A DNA stretch of 64,000 nucleotides, from NCBI GenBank assembly GCA_002687745.1, contig NZBE01000011.1, positions 87,352 through 151,351 on the forward strand. Reading direction: 5' to 3'. This document shows, piece after piece, positions 17,720 to 27,269 of the stretch. The notes beneath the pieces are model-generated. The model was not told where the DNA came from. It did not search any database and saw nothing but the letters and a program-made list of their open reading frames with translations. Numbering within the stretch: position 1 is the stretch's first letter; every line of letters starts with the position of its first letter. The stretch comes from Acidimicrobiaceae bacterium. GTDB taxonomy: Bacteria > Actinomycetota > Acidimicrobiia > Acidimicrobiales > MedAcidi-G1. The translations under genes were made by a program, and so were the position numbers.

Positions 17720-18348
17720 ACGTCCGGCGGCGCGGGCGCAACGTCGGGCTGGGCCCCAGCAACCCGGCAGCAGCGCCCAGGGCGTTCCTCCTGATAGCCG
17801 TGGCGCTGGTAATCGGCCTGGTCCTGTTGTGGAAGGCGGTGGACAGCGATGTCGGCACCGTGGCCGTAACCGGGCCGGCCGGTGACGATGACCAGGTTCA
17901 GGTCGACGAGGACCCTGATGTGGTCGAGACAGTTGCCCCTGACGACTCCGCTGATGTGGCACCCACCACCGAGGCCCCCGTTGTGACGACCACCACCGCA
18001 GTGGTCCTGTTCCCGAGCCGGTCACCCAGCGAGGTGAAGGTCCTCGTGGCAAACGGTTCAGGCATAGGCGGCGCAGCCGGAGCTGTAACCGACATCTTGA
18101 ACCCCAGGGGCTACGCCCTTGAATCGCCGGCCAACGCCAACCGCACCGACGTGTCGGGCATCTTCTACCGGTCCGGCTTTGCCGACGATGCCCGGATGGT
18201 CATGGAGGTCGTCGCGCCGGGCAACCCGGACCTGTTGTCCCAGATGCCCACAGGGGGACTGTCGGTTCCCGACGGCACCCTTGAGCGCCTGGCCAATGCC
18301 GACGTCGTAGTCGTACTCGGCGCTGATGGAATCATCTACTCGGGCTGA
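17716..18348 (+). CDS. LytR_C domain membrane-anchored protein (VirR-like)
   Basis: The 210 residues comprise a short basic N-terminus, a membrane helix (about residues 25-42, FLLIAVALVIGLVLLW), an acidic then Thr-rich linker (VVTTTTA near residue 92), and a C-terminal LytR_C domain beginning VKVLVANGSGIGGAAG near residue 109. Mycobacterial VirR has the same layout and helps LCP proteins attach cell-wall polymers; that role is inferred here. The start is GTG 17716, overlapping the DUF3263 stop by four bases. The longer open frame from 17515 is a shadow of DUF3263. Confidence 0.85.
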   Translation: MNVRRRGRNVGLGPSNPAAAPRAFLLIAVALVIGLVLLWKAVDSDVGTVAVTGPAGDDDQVQVDEDPDVVETVAPDDSADVAPTTEAPVVTTTTAVVLFPSRSPSEVKVLVANGSGIGGAAGAVTDILNPRGYALESPANANRTDVSGIFYRSGFADDARMVMEVVAPGNPDLLSQMPTGGLSVPDGTLERLANADVVVVLGADGIIYSG

Positions 18349-18358
18349 GGTTTCGCCG

Positions 18359-19354
18359 GTGCGGGTGGTGGCCGCACCTGACAAGTTCAGGGGAACCGGA
18401 TCCGCTCAGCAGGTCGCCGACGCCATCGAAGGTGCGGTCTCGTCGTTGGGTGGAGGCACCGACAAGGTCCCCATGGCCGACGGCGGAGAGGGAACTCTCG
18501 ACGTCCTGGGAGGACCCAACAGGTCGAGCATCGTGACCGGACCGCTGGGTGAGCCGGTCGAGGCGCAGTGGCGGCTCGACGGCAGCACCGCCGTCATAGA
18601 GATGGCGCGGGCCTCCGGCCTCGAGTTGGCCGGAGGGCAGGTGGGCAACAGCCCTCTGGATGCCACCACGGCCGGCACCGGTGAGCTGATCCTGGCTGCC
18701 GTTGAGAAGGGAGCGCGGCGGGTAGTCATCGGTCTGGGCGGTTCGGCAACGACCGACGGTGGGCTGGGTGCGCTCAGGGCAATGGGTTTGCCGGCGCGGT
18801 ATCGTGGCATTGAGTTGCTCGTCGCCTGCGACGTGAGGACACGCTTCGTGGATGCGGCCGAGGTGTTCGGTCCCCAGAAGGGTGCCAGCCCGGCGCAGGT
18901 GGCGATGTTGCACGGTCGCCTCGAGAGGCTCGCCCAGGTCTATGTAGAGGAGCACGGTGTCGATGTGGCGGGCCTGGACAGGTCGGGAGCCGCCGGTGGC
19001 CTGGCCGGCGGTCTGGCGGCGTTTGGTGCAAGCCTTGTCGACGGTGTCGACCTGGTCGCCGAGGAGGTGGCACTCGACGAGGTTGTGGCAGGTGCCGACC
19101 TGGTCGTCACCGGAGAGGGGCGCCTCGACGAGGCGTCGTTTGAGGGCAAGGTGGTGGGTGGCGTCGCCGCCCATGCGGCGGCGGCAGGCGTTCCCCTGCT
19201 GGTGGTTGCAGGACAGGTGGATCAGGGTGTGGCCGGTCGGGTTGAGGCGATCTCGCTGGTCGAGGAGTTCGGTGAGGTACGGGCGACCACCGACACCCTC
19301 GCCTGTGTGGAGGAGGCGGTTGTGTCCAACCTGAGCTGGCGCTGGTCGGCTTGA
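18359..19354 (+). CDS. Glycerate kinase (GlxK family)
   Basis: Phosphorylates D-glycerate, probably at position 2, linking glyoxylate or serine-derived carbon to glycolysis. Motifs are VVAAPDKFRG at the N-terminus, PMADGGEGTLDVL near residue 38, GLGGSATTDGGLG near residue 125 and TGEGRLDEASFEGK near residue 248. I start at GTG 18359 (331 residues); ATG 18326 is in frame but would overlap the previous gene by 23 bases and add residues not seen in relatives. The gene is probably cotranscribed with the two preceding genes. Confidence 0.9.
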   Translation: MRVVAAPDKFRGTGSAQQVADAIEGAVSSLGGGTDKVPMADGGEGTLDVLGGPNRSSIVTGPLGEPVEAQWRLDGSTAVIEMARASGLELAGGQVGNSPLDATTAGTGELILAAVEKGARRVVIGLGGSATTDGGLGALRAMGLPARYRGIELLVACDVRTRFVDAAEVFGPQKGASPAQVAMLHGRLERLAQVYVEEHGVDVAGLDRSGAAGGLAGGLAAFGASLVDGVDLVAEEVALDEVVAGADLVVTGEGRLDEASFEGKVVGGVAAHAAAAGVPLLVVAGQVDQGVAGRVEAISLVEEFGEVRATTDTLACVEEAVVSNLSWRWSA

Positions 19355-19395
19355 GCCGGATTTCCCCTGATGGTGCGGAATCCTGACCGCTTTGG

Positions 19396-19401
19396 TAGGG
19401 T
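19396..19401 (+). promoter_or_regulatory. Putative -10 hexamer TAGGGT upstream of the CysO-like gene
   Basis: TAGGGT lies nine bases before an in-frame ATG at 19411 and 63 bases before the ATG at 19465, which has its own ribosome site. The transcript could thus be leaderless from 19411 (109 residues) or carry a 55-base leader. No convincing -35 is seen. Confidence 0.35.
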
Positions 19402-19464
19402 TTATCTCTGATGAGGCGGTCGCCGTTCAGCCCGCCCCCCCGGAACGACGAACAGGTGGAACCA

Positions 19465-19740
19465 ATGGCTGTAACCGTACGAATCCCGACGACGCTTCGA
19501 CCTCTCACCGGTGGGGCACCCGAGGTGGCTGTCGATGCTGCAACCGTGGGCGAGGCACTGACTGCTCTCGACCAGTCACATCCCGGCTTCGGTGAGCGCA
19601 TCCTCGACGAGGCCGGTGCACTGCGACGCTTCGTGAACGTCTTCGTCAGCGACGACGACGTGCGCTTCCTCGACGGTCTCGCAACACAGGTGCCCGACGG
19701 CGACACTGTCGCCATCGTCCCGGCTGTAGCCGGCGGCTGA
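19465..19740 (+). CDS. cysO: MoaD/ThiS-family sulfur carrier protein, CysO-like
   Basis: This 91-residue ubiquitin-like protein ends in the diglycine tail VPAVAGG needed for thiocarboxylation. It has VTVRIPTTLRPLTGG at the start and RRFVNVFVSDDDVRF near residue 55, strongly recalling mycobacterial CysO, which donates sulfur for cysteine synthesis with CysM and Mec. Those partners are not adjacent. ATG 19465 has AGGTGGA (19454-19460) upstream. MoaD-like use in molybdopterin synthesis is the main alternative. Confidence 0.82.
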   Translation: MAVTVRIPTTLRPLTGGAPEVAVDAATVGEALTALDQSHPGFGERILDEAGALRRFVNVFVSDDDVRFLDGLATQVPDGDTVAIVPAVAGG

Positions 19741-19829
19741 ACCCGGGCCGGCTGCGACCGGCCTCAGACGGTTTCGCGCCACGGGTTGGCGCCCTGACAG
19801 GTTGTGATTCACCGCTGCTGCTGGTTGGA

Positions 19830-19856
19830 TTGGCACTCGCACCATGAGAGTGCCAA
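19830..19856. promoter_or_regulatory. CIRCE element (HrcA operator)
   Basis: TTGGCACTC-N9-GAGTGCCAA is a perfect 9-9-9 inverted repeat matching the CIRCE consensus TTAGCACTC-N9-GAGTGCTAA, with one symmetric change per arm. It lies 77 bases before groEL. HrcA binding here should repress groEL until heat or unfolding stress. hrcA itself is not in the window. Confidence 0.93.
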
Positions 19857-19909
19857 CGGCGTGGCGTACCCCGCCCCCGGGCCATCTCACACACCACGGG
19901 TCTGCGTGA

Positions 19910-21553
<1,644 letters not shown>

Positions 21554-21597
21554 TCCGGCCGGCCCACCCGGCCAGGTCCACCGGACCGATCTGTTGC

Positions 21598-21619
21598 GGA
21601 GCGCCCTGCGGGGCGCTCC
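21598..21619 (+). terminator. Rho-independent-type terminator after groEL
   Basis: GGAGCGCCC-TGCG-GGGCGCTCC is a perfect nine-pair GC-rich stem with a four-base loop, 45 bases after the groEL stop. It is followed within six bases by GTTTT. It isolates groEL from fdhD. Confidence 0.8.
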
Positions 21620-21691
21620 GTGGCGTTTTGGGGCCACAGGCGTGTTCACTGGTGGCCGTGAGAGCACGATGCCGTGTCGGGGGAGGTTGAG

Positions 21692-22483
21692 GTGGCGGCC
21701 AGGGGACGTACGTCGCGGGCCCTGACCCGTCGTATTGACGGAGATCGGAGCAGGCGGACCCCCGACGACCTGATCGTCGAGGAGCCGATGTCGATCCGTG
21801 TCGACGGCAACCTCGTTGCCACGACCATGCGTACGCCCGGCGACGACTTCGACCTTGCGGTCGGATTCTGCGTGACAGACGGTGTGCTGGCCGGAGTCCC
21901 GGTAAGGGGTGTGCGCTACTGCGGTGACGGGTCGGTGGCGGAGTCGGAGTTCAACGACGTAACGGTCGAGACCGGCGGCCTCGCACCGGAGCCCACGCCA
22001 CGCATCGGTCCGGCCTCGTCATCGTGTGGCCTGTGCGGATCCCTGGCACTTGAGGAACTCTCCGAACGTCTGGCACCCCTCGAGGTCGAGCCGTTCGACC
22101 TCGACATCCTTTCCGGACTGTCCGACCGAATCGGTGCTGGGCAGCCGCTGTTCGGCGCAACCGGAGCCGTTCACTCGGCGGTCGCATTTGACCGCTCCGG
22201 CGAGCCGGTGGTGGCACGCGAGGACATCGGCCGCCACAACGCAGTCGACAAGGTTGTCGGCCACCTCCACCTCAACGGGCTCCTACCTGTCACGGACCTC
22301 GGCCTCTGGGTGAGCGGACGTGCTTCCTTTGAGATTGCGCAGAAGGCGTGGGCCGCCGGGTTTGCAGCCCTCGTCGCCGTCAGCGCCCCTTCATCCCTGG
22401 CTGTGGAGACCGCCCGGACAGCAGGATTCCAGCTGGGCGGCTTCGCAAGGGGCCGACGCCTGAACCTCTACACGGGGGACTGA
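21692..22483 (+). CDS. fdhD: Formate dehydrogenase accessory sulfurtransferase FdhD
   Basis: Passes sulfur from a cysteine desulfurase to the molybdenum/tungsten cofactor of formate dehydrogenases. The mobile-loop cysteines are present in SSCGLCGS near residue 114. DIGRHNAVDKVVGHL near residue 178 and SGRASFEIAQKAWAAG near residue 210 are family signatures. I prefer GTG 21692 because GGGGGAGG ends five bases upstream; GTG 21674 is an in-frame alternative. The dehydrogenase itself is not in the window. Confidence 0.92.
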   Translation: MAARGRTSRALTRRIDGDRSRRTPDDLIVEEPMSIRVDGNLVATTMRTPGDDFDLAVGFCVTDGVLAGVPVRGVRYCGDGSVAESEFNDVTVETGGLAPEPTPRIGPASSSCGLCGSLALEELSERLAPLEVEPFDLDILSGLSDRIGAGQPLFGATGAVHSAVAFDRSGEPVVAREDIGRHNAVDKVVGHLHLNGLLPVTDLGLWVSGRASFEIAQKAWAAGFAALVAVSAPSSLAVETARTAGFQLGGFARGRRLNLYTGD

Positions 22484-22529
22484 ACCGGTTCCTGAGGTTT
22501 CCGGGGTACCGGGTGGGCTCGGCGCTACC

Positions 22530-22535
22530 TAGAAT
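22530..22535 (+). promoter_or_regulatory. Putative -10 hexamer TAGAAT for hemQ
   Basis: TAGAAT ends eight bases before the hemQ ATG and no ribosome site intervenes, consistent with a leaderless transcript. Confidence 0.45.
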
Positions 22536-22543
22536 CCGCTGCA

Positions 22544-23227
22544 ATGACCGAACCAGTCTCCCCCTCTGATGGCCTCTGTGTCATTCACCTGTTCCTCCGG
22601 GTCAGGGCGAACACAGATGCAGACGCCGTGTGTGCAGCGGTGGCTTCTGCTGGTGCGGCTGGCGACCAGGTGGTTCCGGTTGCCGTTCTCGGGCACAAGG
22701 CCGACATGGCCCTCATGGCACTCGGCGACGACCTCTGGAGGCTCCGCGACCTCCAGACGGCCGTGGTGGCCGCAGGCCTTGAGGTGGTCGAGAGCTACGT
22801 GTCAATGACCGAGGTCTCCGAGTACTCAGCCGGGGTGCCCGATGAGATGAAGCAGGCCCGCCTCTATCCGCAACTTCCCCCCGAGGGAAAGCCGGCGTGG
22901 TGCTTCTACCCGATGTCAAAGAGCCGGACAGTCGGGGCCAACTGGTTCACCCTGCCCTTCGACGAGCGGATGGAGCTGATGCTCGAGCACGGTGCCTCCG
23001 GCCGTGCCTTTGCCGGCCGGATCCTCCAGGTGGTCACCGGCTCGACCGGCGTCGACGACTACGAGTGGGGGGTGACCCTGTTCGGAGAACACCCCGACGA
23101 CCTCAAGGAGGTCGTCTACACGATGCGCTACGACAGGGCCTCAGCCATATACGCAGAGTTCGGATCCTTCTACACGGGAATGGTCGACGACATCGACGTG
23201 GTGCTGCGCCGAGTCGGCTGCCGTTGA
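22544..23227 (+). CDS. hemQ: Coproheme decarboxylase HemQ (ChdC, chlorite-dismutase fold)
   Basis: Final step of the coproporphyrin-dependent heme pathway: decarboxylates coproheme to heme b using hydrogen peroxide. Of its 227 residues, Tyr122 in FYPMSKSR matches the reactive tyrosine of the family and His149 in MLEHGASGRAF matches the proximal heme ligand. GVDDYEWGVTLFGEHPDDLK and YAEFGSFYTG complete the signature. HemE and HemY lie at 46.7-49.1 kb. It appears leaderless and is followed by glnD after 21 bases. Confidence 0.93.
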   Translation: MTEPVSPSDGLCVIHLFLRVRANTDADAVCAAVASAGAAGDQVVPVAVLGHKADMALMALGDDLWRLRDLQTAVVAAGLEVVESYVSMTEVSEYSAGVPDEMKQARLYPQLPPEGKPAWCFYPMSKSRTVGANWFTLPFDERMELMLEHGASGRAFAGRILQVVTGSTGVDDYEWGVTLFGEHPDDLKEVVYTMRYDRASAIYAEFGSFYTGMVDDIDVVLRRVGCR

Positions 23228-23248
23228 CGGTTCCCGGCAGCAGGGCAC

Positions 23249-25561
23249 GTGAACGCCTCCACCTTCAGCGCCGCCGACCTGCTGGCTGATCGGACCCTGA
23301 CGGGTTCTGAGTTCTGCCGGGCTCTCACCGAGCGCACCGACGCCTATCTTGGGGATGTGTTCGAGGCCGGTGACCCGCCGGACTCAACGGCACTGGTGGC
23401 GGTAGGTGGATACGGCCGGCGGGAGCTCTGCCCCGGCAGCGACATCGACGTGGTTCTGCTCACCGGCCCGGGCGTCGATGTCTCAGACCTTGCGCAGGGC
23501 ATCTGGTATCCGCTGTGGGACGCGGGCTTCAAACTCGGCCACCAGGTGGGGACGGTTGAGCAGATTCTGGCTGTCGCCGACGGCGACCTGGACACGGCCA
23601 CCAGCCTCCTTGCAGCCCGACACGTCGCCGGCGACATAGGTCTGGCAACTGAGCTGGCCGACGGGGGTCGAGACCAGTGGATGGGCAGCGCCGAAGCGAA
23701 CCTGGAGGCGCTGACCACCAGGGTCGCAGAGAGACACGGGCTGCACGGCGAAGTTGCATTTCGTCTGGAACCCGAGTTGAAGGAGGGCCGTGGCGGCCTC
23801 CGCGATGTCCACTCGCTGGCATGGGCCGAAGCCACCGAACCGGTGTTGCACTCCTCTGAGGCGGCGGGCCTGTCACATGCCTTCGAGGTGCTCCTTGCCG
23901 TCCGGGTGGAGTTGCACCGGGTAACCGGTGGGCGTTCAGACAGGCTTCTCCTCGAGTTGCAGGACGAGGTGGCCGAGAGGCTCGGCCATCACGATGCCGA
24001 CCGGCTCATGGCCGACGTAGCGGCGGCGGCCGCCGCCATCACATGGGTGGGCGATGGCGCCTACCGGCGGATACGCCGGGCTCCCCGGGGCAGACGCTGG
24101 AGTTGGTCGACAGGCCGCTCCAGGCCCGAGCTGGTCGAGCTCGGCTATGGAATCATGTTGGATGACGACCGGCTGTTCCTGGCCGAAGATGTCCCGGTCG
24201 GCGATGACCCGGTTCTCCCCCTGCGTGTAGCGGCCGCGGCCGCGGCCCGGGGGGCCTACATGGACCGCCTGATGTTGCAGCGCCTCACCGCAGGCTCCCC
24301 ACCCATTCCCGATCCCTGGCCCGACGAGGCCCGTTACCTGCTGGAGGGTCTGCTTCTGGCCGGCCCCAGCCTGGTGCAGGTTGTCGAAGACCTTGACCAG
24401 GTTGGGTTGTTCGTCCGCCTCATTCCTGAGTGGGAGCCGTGTCGACACAGACCACAGCGCAACGCATACCACCGTTTCACAGTCGACCGTCACCTGCTGG
24501 AGGCGACAGCCGAGGCCGGGCGTCTCAGCCATGCGGTTGACCGACCCGACCTGTTGGTCGTGGGAGCCCTGCTGCACGACATCGGCAAGGGCTATCCCGG
24601 TGACCACACCGAGGTGGGGATAGGCCTTGTGCGAACAATCGCCACGCGAATGGGGTATCCCGGCGACGACGTGGACCTCCTTGTGGCAATGGTCGAACAC
24701 CACCTGCTCCTGCCGGACGTGGCGACGAGGCGCGACCTTGACGACTCCGGGACAATTCTGGCTGTCGCCCAGTCGGTGCAGAGCCAGAGTCTGCTCGGCC
24801 TGTTGGCGGCCCTCACCGAGGCCGATTCCCTGGCTACCGGCCCCTCGGCATGGAGTCGATGGAAAGCCAACCTGGTTGGTGACCTGGTGGCGCGGGTCGA
24901 CTACGTGCTTGCCGGAGGCGACGTATCCGAACTGGTCGTCGGGGTGTTTCCCAGCATCGAACAGCGTGCCCTGCTCAACGCTGGCGAGGATCTGGTCTGG
25001 GGCGAGGGGCCAACCCTCACGGTCGTCACCACCGACATGCCTGGTGTGTTCTCCAAGGTTGCCGGGGTGCTCGCCCTCAACGGCCTCGACGTGCTGGATG
25101 CCTCGGCACACTCCGAGGGGGGCCGTGCCCTGTCGGTGTTCAGGGTGACGGGCGTGTTCGGACAGGACCCTGACTGGGATCAGGTGGCACGGCAGGTGGA
25201 GCGGGCCCTGACAGATCGCCTGGCAATAGTGGCCCGTCTGGGGGAGAGGTCCCGGACCTACCGCCAGTCCCCGACCTCCGCACGACCCGTCAGCCCGCGG
25301 GTGACCGTGGACAACGAGGCCTCAACCGTGGCGACCGTGCTCGAGGTGAGCTGCCCAGACAGCATCGGTGTGCTCTACCAGATCACCAGCGCATTTGCGG
25401 AGCTTGGCCTCGACATCGTGAGTGCACGGGTCCAGACGATCGGGTCCGATGTGGTCGACGCCTTCTACCTTCGTGACGGGTCAGGGGAGAAGATCACCGA
25501 CTCCGACCGCCTCGCTGAGATCGAGTCGTCGGTGCTGGGCTGGGTGAAGGTGGACCTCTGA
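23249..25561 (+). CDS. glnD: [Protein-PII] uridylyltransferase / uridylyl-removing enzyme GlnD
   Basis: Nitrogen sensor that modifies and demodifies PII proteins. The 770 residues show the nucleotidyltransferase motif VGGYGRRELCPGSDIDVV near residue 52, the HD phosphohydrolase motif LLHDIGKGYPGDHTEVG near residue 438, and two C-terminal ACT domains, the first near LTVVTTDMPGVFSKVAG (residue 590) and the second near EVSCPDSIGVLYQITSAFAELG (residue 700). In actinobacteria GlnD often adenylylates rather than uridylylates PII; which applies is not readable here. amtB and glnK are not adjacent. The start is GTG. Confidence 0.94.
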   Translation: MNASTFSAADLLADRTLTGSEFCRALTERTDAYLGDVFEAGDPPDSTALVAVGGYGRRELCPGSDIDVVLLTGPGVDVSDLAQGIWYPLWDAGFKLGHQVGTVEQILAVADGDLDTATSLLAARHVAGDIGLATELADGGRDQWMGSAEANLEALTTRVAERHGLHGEVAFRLEPELKEGRGGLRDVHSLAWAEATEPVLHSSEAAGLSHAFEVLLAVRVELHRVTGGRSDRLLLELQDEVAERLGHHDADRLMADVAAAAAAITWVGDGAYRRIRRAPRGRRWSWSTGRSRPELVELGYGIMLDDDRLFLAEDVPVGDDPVLPLRVAAAAAARGAYMDRLMLQRLTAGSPPIPDPWPDEARYLLEGLLLAGPSLVQVVEDLDQVGLFVRLIPEWEPCRHRPQRNAYHRFTVDRHLLEATAEAGRLSHAVDRPDLLVVGALLHDIGKGYPGDHTEVGIGLVRTIATRMGYPGDDVDLLVAMVEHHLLLPDVATRRDLDDSGTILAVAQSVQSQSLLGLLAALTEADSLATGPSAWSRWKANLVGDLVARVDYVLAGGDVSELVVGVFPSIEQRALLNAGEDLVWGEGPTLTVVTTDMPGVFSKVAGVLALNGLDVLDASAHSEGGRALSVFRVTGVFGQDPDWDQVARQVERALTDRLAIVARLGERSRTYRQSPTSARPVSPRVTVDNEASTVATVLEVSCPDSIGVLYQITSAFAELGLDIVSARVQTIGSDVVDAFYLRDGSGEKITDSDRLAEIESSVLGWVKVDL

Positions 25562-25586
25562 GCCGGTGTCTCCGGTTGTTGTCGCC

Positions 25587-25592
25587 TACGGT
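25587..25592 (+). promoter_or_regulatory. Putative -10 hexamer TACGGT for the Nudix gene
   Basis: TACGGT ends eight bases before the ATG at 25601 and no ribosome site intervenes; this is a leaderless layout. Confidence 0.4.
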
Positions 25593-25600
25593 CCGGTGGC

Positions 25601-26305
25601 ATGAACGAACCGGGCCACGCTCCGCCGACCCGTCAGGAACTTCTCCGGTGGGCTGAGTCGTTGTCGGCAATCGCGCGCACCGGCCTCGGCTTCACCGAGG
25701 TCCTCTACGAACAGGAACGCTTCGAGGAGGTTCTCAGGGTGGCTGCCGACATCCGTGTGCGGGCCGAGTCAGGTGGGGACACCCCGGACGTCGGTGAGTT
25801 GATGGACGGGTGGCTGGCGTCGGTTGGCGACGGGGTTCCCGGCTACGTGACCCCCAAGTCGACTGTGGCGGCGGTGGTCGGGAATGAGGACGGAGAACTG
25901 CTGCTCGTGCAGCGGGCCGAGTCCGGGCTGTGGCTCTACCCGACCGGCTGGGCCGACGTCGGCTACTCCCCGGCCGAGGTCGTCATGAAGGAGGTCCTCG
26001 AGGAGACCGGCATCCACTGTGAGGTGGTCAGGCCCATCGCCATCCTGGACGGCTTCCGGCTGGGCTTCACCGGTATCCCGCTCTACTCGCTGGTCTTCCA
26101 CTGCCGCATGACGGGTGGCGAGTTGAAGGCGCATCCGCTCGAGTGCCGCGATGTCGGGTTCTTCGCCGAGGGCAGCCTCCCCGATGACACGATCCTGCCC
26201 GACGAGTGGGCCGACGAGGCGTTCAGGGCCATCCGCGGCGAACACGTGGACGTCCGCTTCGATGCGCCCCGTGACCCACCGTGGCGGGAGGATGAGCCGG
26301 CCTGA
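25601..26305 (+). CDS. Nudix hydrolase with N-terminal helical domain
   Basis: The 234 residues consist of an N-terminal helical segment (LLRWAESLSAIARTGLGF) like the Nudix_N domain of ADP-ribose-type hydrolases, then a Nudix fold. The Nudix box reads GWADVGYSPAEVVMKEVLEETGI near residue 125. The metal-binding EVLEE core is intact, but the first Glu (GX5E) is Tyr and the usual Arg is Lys, so the salt bridge between them is missing. Activity on an NDP-sugar or ADP-ribose is likely but the substrate is unknown. It converges on the PAC2 gene. Confidence 0.87.
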   Translation: MNEPGHAPPTRQELLRWAESLSAIARTGLGFTEVLYEQERFEEVLRVAADIRVRAESGGDTPDVGELMDGWLASVGDGVPGYVTPKSTVAAVVGNEDGELLLVQRAESGLWLYPTGWADVGYSPAEVVMKEVLEETGIHCEVVRPIAILDGFRLGFTGIPLYSLVFHCRMTGGELKAHPLECRDVGFFAEGSLPDDTILPDEWADEAFRAIRGEHVDVRFDAPRDPPWREDEPA

Positions 26306-26308
26306 CCG

Positions 26309-27181
26309 TCAGGACTTACCGGGCTGGTTCCGCAGGAAGTCCTCGATGTCGGCCACCAGGCGGTCCGGGTTGCTGTCGGGCTCCTCGTCGAAGTCCGCCT
26401 CGAGGCGCTCGACGTACTCCGCGGTGTCCTCGTCCTCGGCCACCAGGTCGCTCACCTGGCGCTCGTATGCCGCTGCGGCGATCTCGAGGTCGGTACAGGG
26501 AATGGTCGTTCCCAGCACGGTGCTCAGGCCCTCTACCAGGGCCAGGGCGGCCTTGGGGGAGGGGGCGCTCGAAACGTAGGCCGGCACGCTCGCCCACAGC
26601 GAAGCCGTCGGTATCCCCGCTGAGCGCAGCCCCGTTCCCAGCACACCGACTATGCCCGTGGGTCCCTCGTAGGTGGACGGCGAGAGGTTCAGGTGCTCGG
26701 CGATCGTCTCGTCGTCGGAGGTTCCGTACACCTGCACGGGTCGCGTGTGGGGCACGTCGGTCAACAGGGCGCCGAGGGTGACGGCGAGGCTGGCACCCAC
26801 CTCGTTGGCGGTGGTGACCACGTGGTCGACGAAGGTCCGCCAGCGCAGCTGAGGCTCGTGTCCGGTGAGGACGACCAGGTCGTGTCCGGTTCCGGGGATG
26901 TGTGCGGCGTACACGCTCGTTGAGGGCCAGGCAATGTGGCGAGAACCCTCGTCGTCGAGGTGGACGTTCGGCCGTGCCACGGTGAAGTCGAAGAAGTCCT
27001 CAGCGTCGATGGTTGCCACCTCCGCCGACTGGAAGTGGTCGCGCACGTAGCGGGCAGCCGTTGACGACGCCTCGCCGGCGTCGTTCCAGCCTTCAAAGGC
27101 TGCAACAAGAATCGGCGATTCGAGGTCGCTGATCCTCGCTGCGTCGGTCCAGTGCAGGTGGGGTGCCGGAGAGCCAACCAT
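26309..27181 (-). CDS. PAC2 family protein (proteasome-assembly-chaperone-like)
   Basis: The roughly 290 residues include FEGWNDAGEASSTAARYV near residue 29, VVLTGHEPQLRWRTF near residue 105 and GALLTDVPHTRPVQV near residue 138, as in the actinobacterial PAC2 family. The C-terminal 50 residues are very acidic and probably form a coiled or disordered tail. The fold is shared with archaeal and eukaryotic proteasome assembly chaperones; the bacterial role is uncertain. Two adjacent ATGs exist; the second (27181) is six bases from a TAGCCT hexamer, so I prefer it. Confidence 0.85.
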   Translation of the reverse strand: MVGSPAPHLHWTDAARISDLESPILVAAFEGWNDAGEASSTAARYVRDHFQSAEVATIDAEDFFDFTVARPNVHLDDEGSRHIAWPSTSVYAAHIPGTGHDLVVLTGHEPQLRWRTFVDHVVTTANEVGASLAVTLGALLTDVPHTRPVQVYGTSDDETIAEHLNLSPSTYEGPTGIVGVLGTGLRSAGIPTASLWASVPAYVSSAPSPKAALALVEGLSTVLGTTIPCTDLEIAAAAYERQVSDLVAEDEDTAEYVERLEADFDEEPDSNPDRLVADIEDFLRNQPGKS

Positions 27182-27187
27182 CATCGG

Positions 27188-27202
27188 AGGCTACCGGTAG
27201 CC
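27188..27202. promoter_or_regulatory. 14-bp perfect palindrome over the PAC2 -10 (divergent PAC2/GNAT promoter)
   Basis: GGCTACCGGTAGCC (27189-27202) is self-complementary and overlaps the minus-strand hexamer TAGCCT (27188-27193) placed six bases before the second PAC2 ATG. A dimeric regulator bound here would cover the PAC2 promoter and could also affect the divergent GNAT gene, whose own -10 lies 54 bases away. Confidence 0.45.
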
Positions 27203-27255
27203 GGTGCAGCCCGCGCCGGACAGGTGGGCGATCCGGTCGGCAGGCCGGGGCCTCC

Positions 27256-27261
27256 TACAAT
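27256..27261 (+). promoter_or_regulatory. Putative -10 hexamer TACAAT for the GNAT gene
   Basis: TACAAT ends eight bases before the ATG at 27270; there is no ribosome site, so a leaderless start is likely. Confidence 0.45.
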
Positions 27262-27269
27262 CTGTCCGG

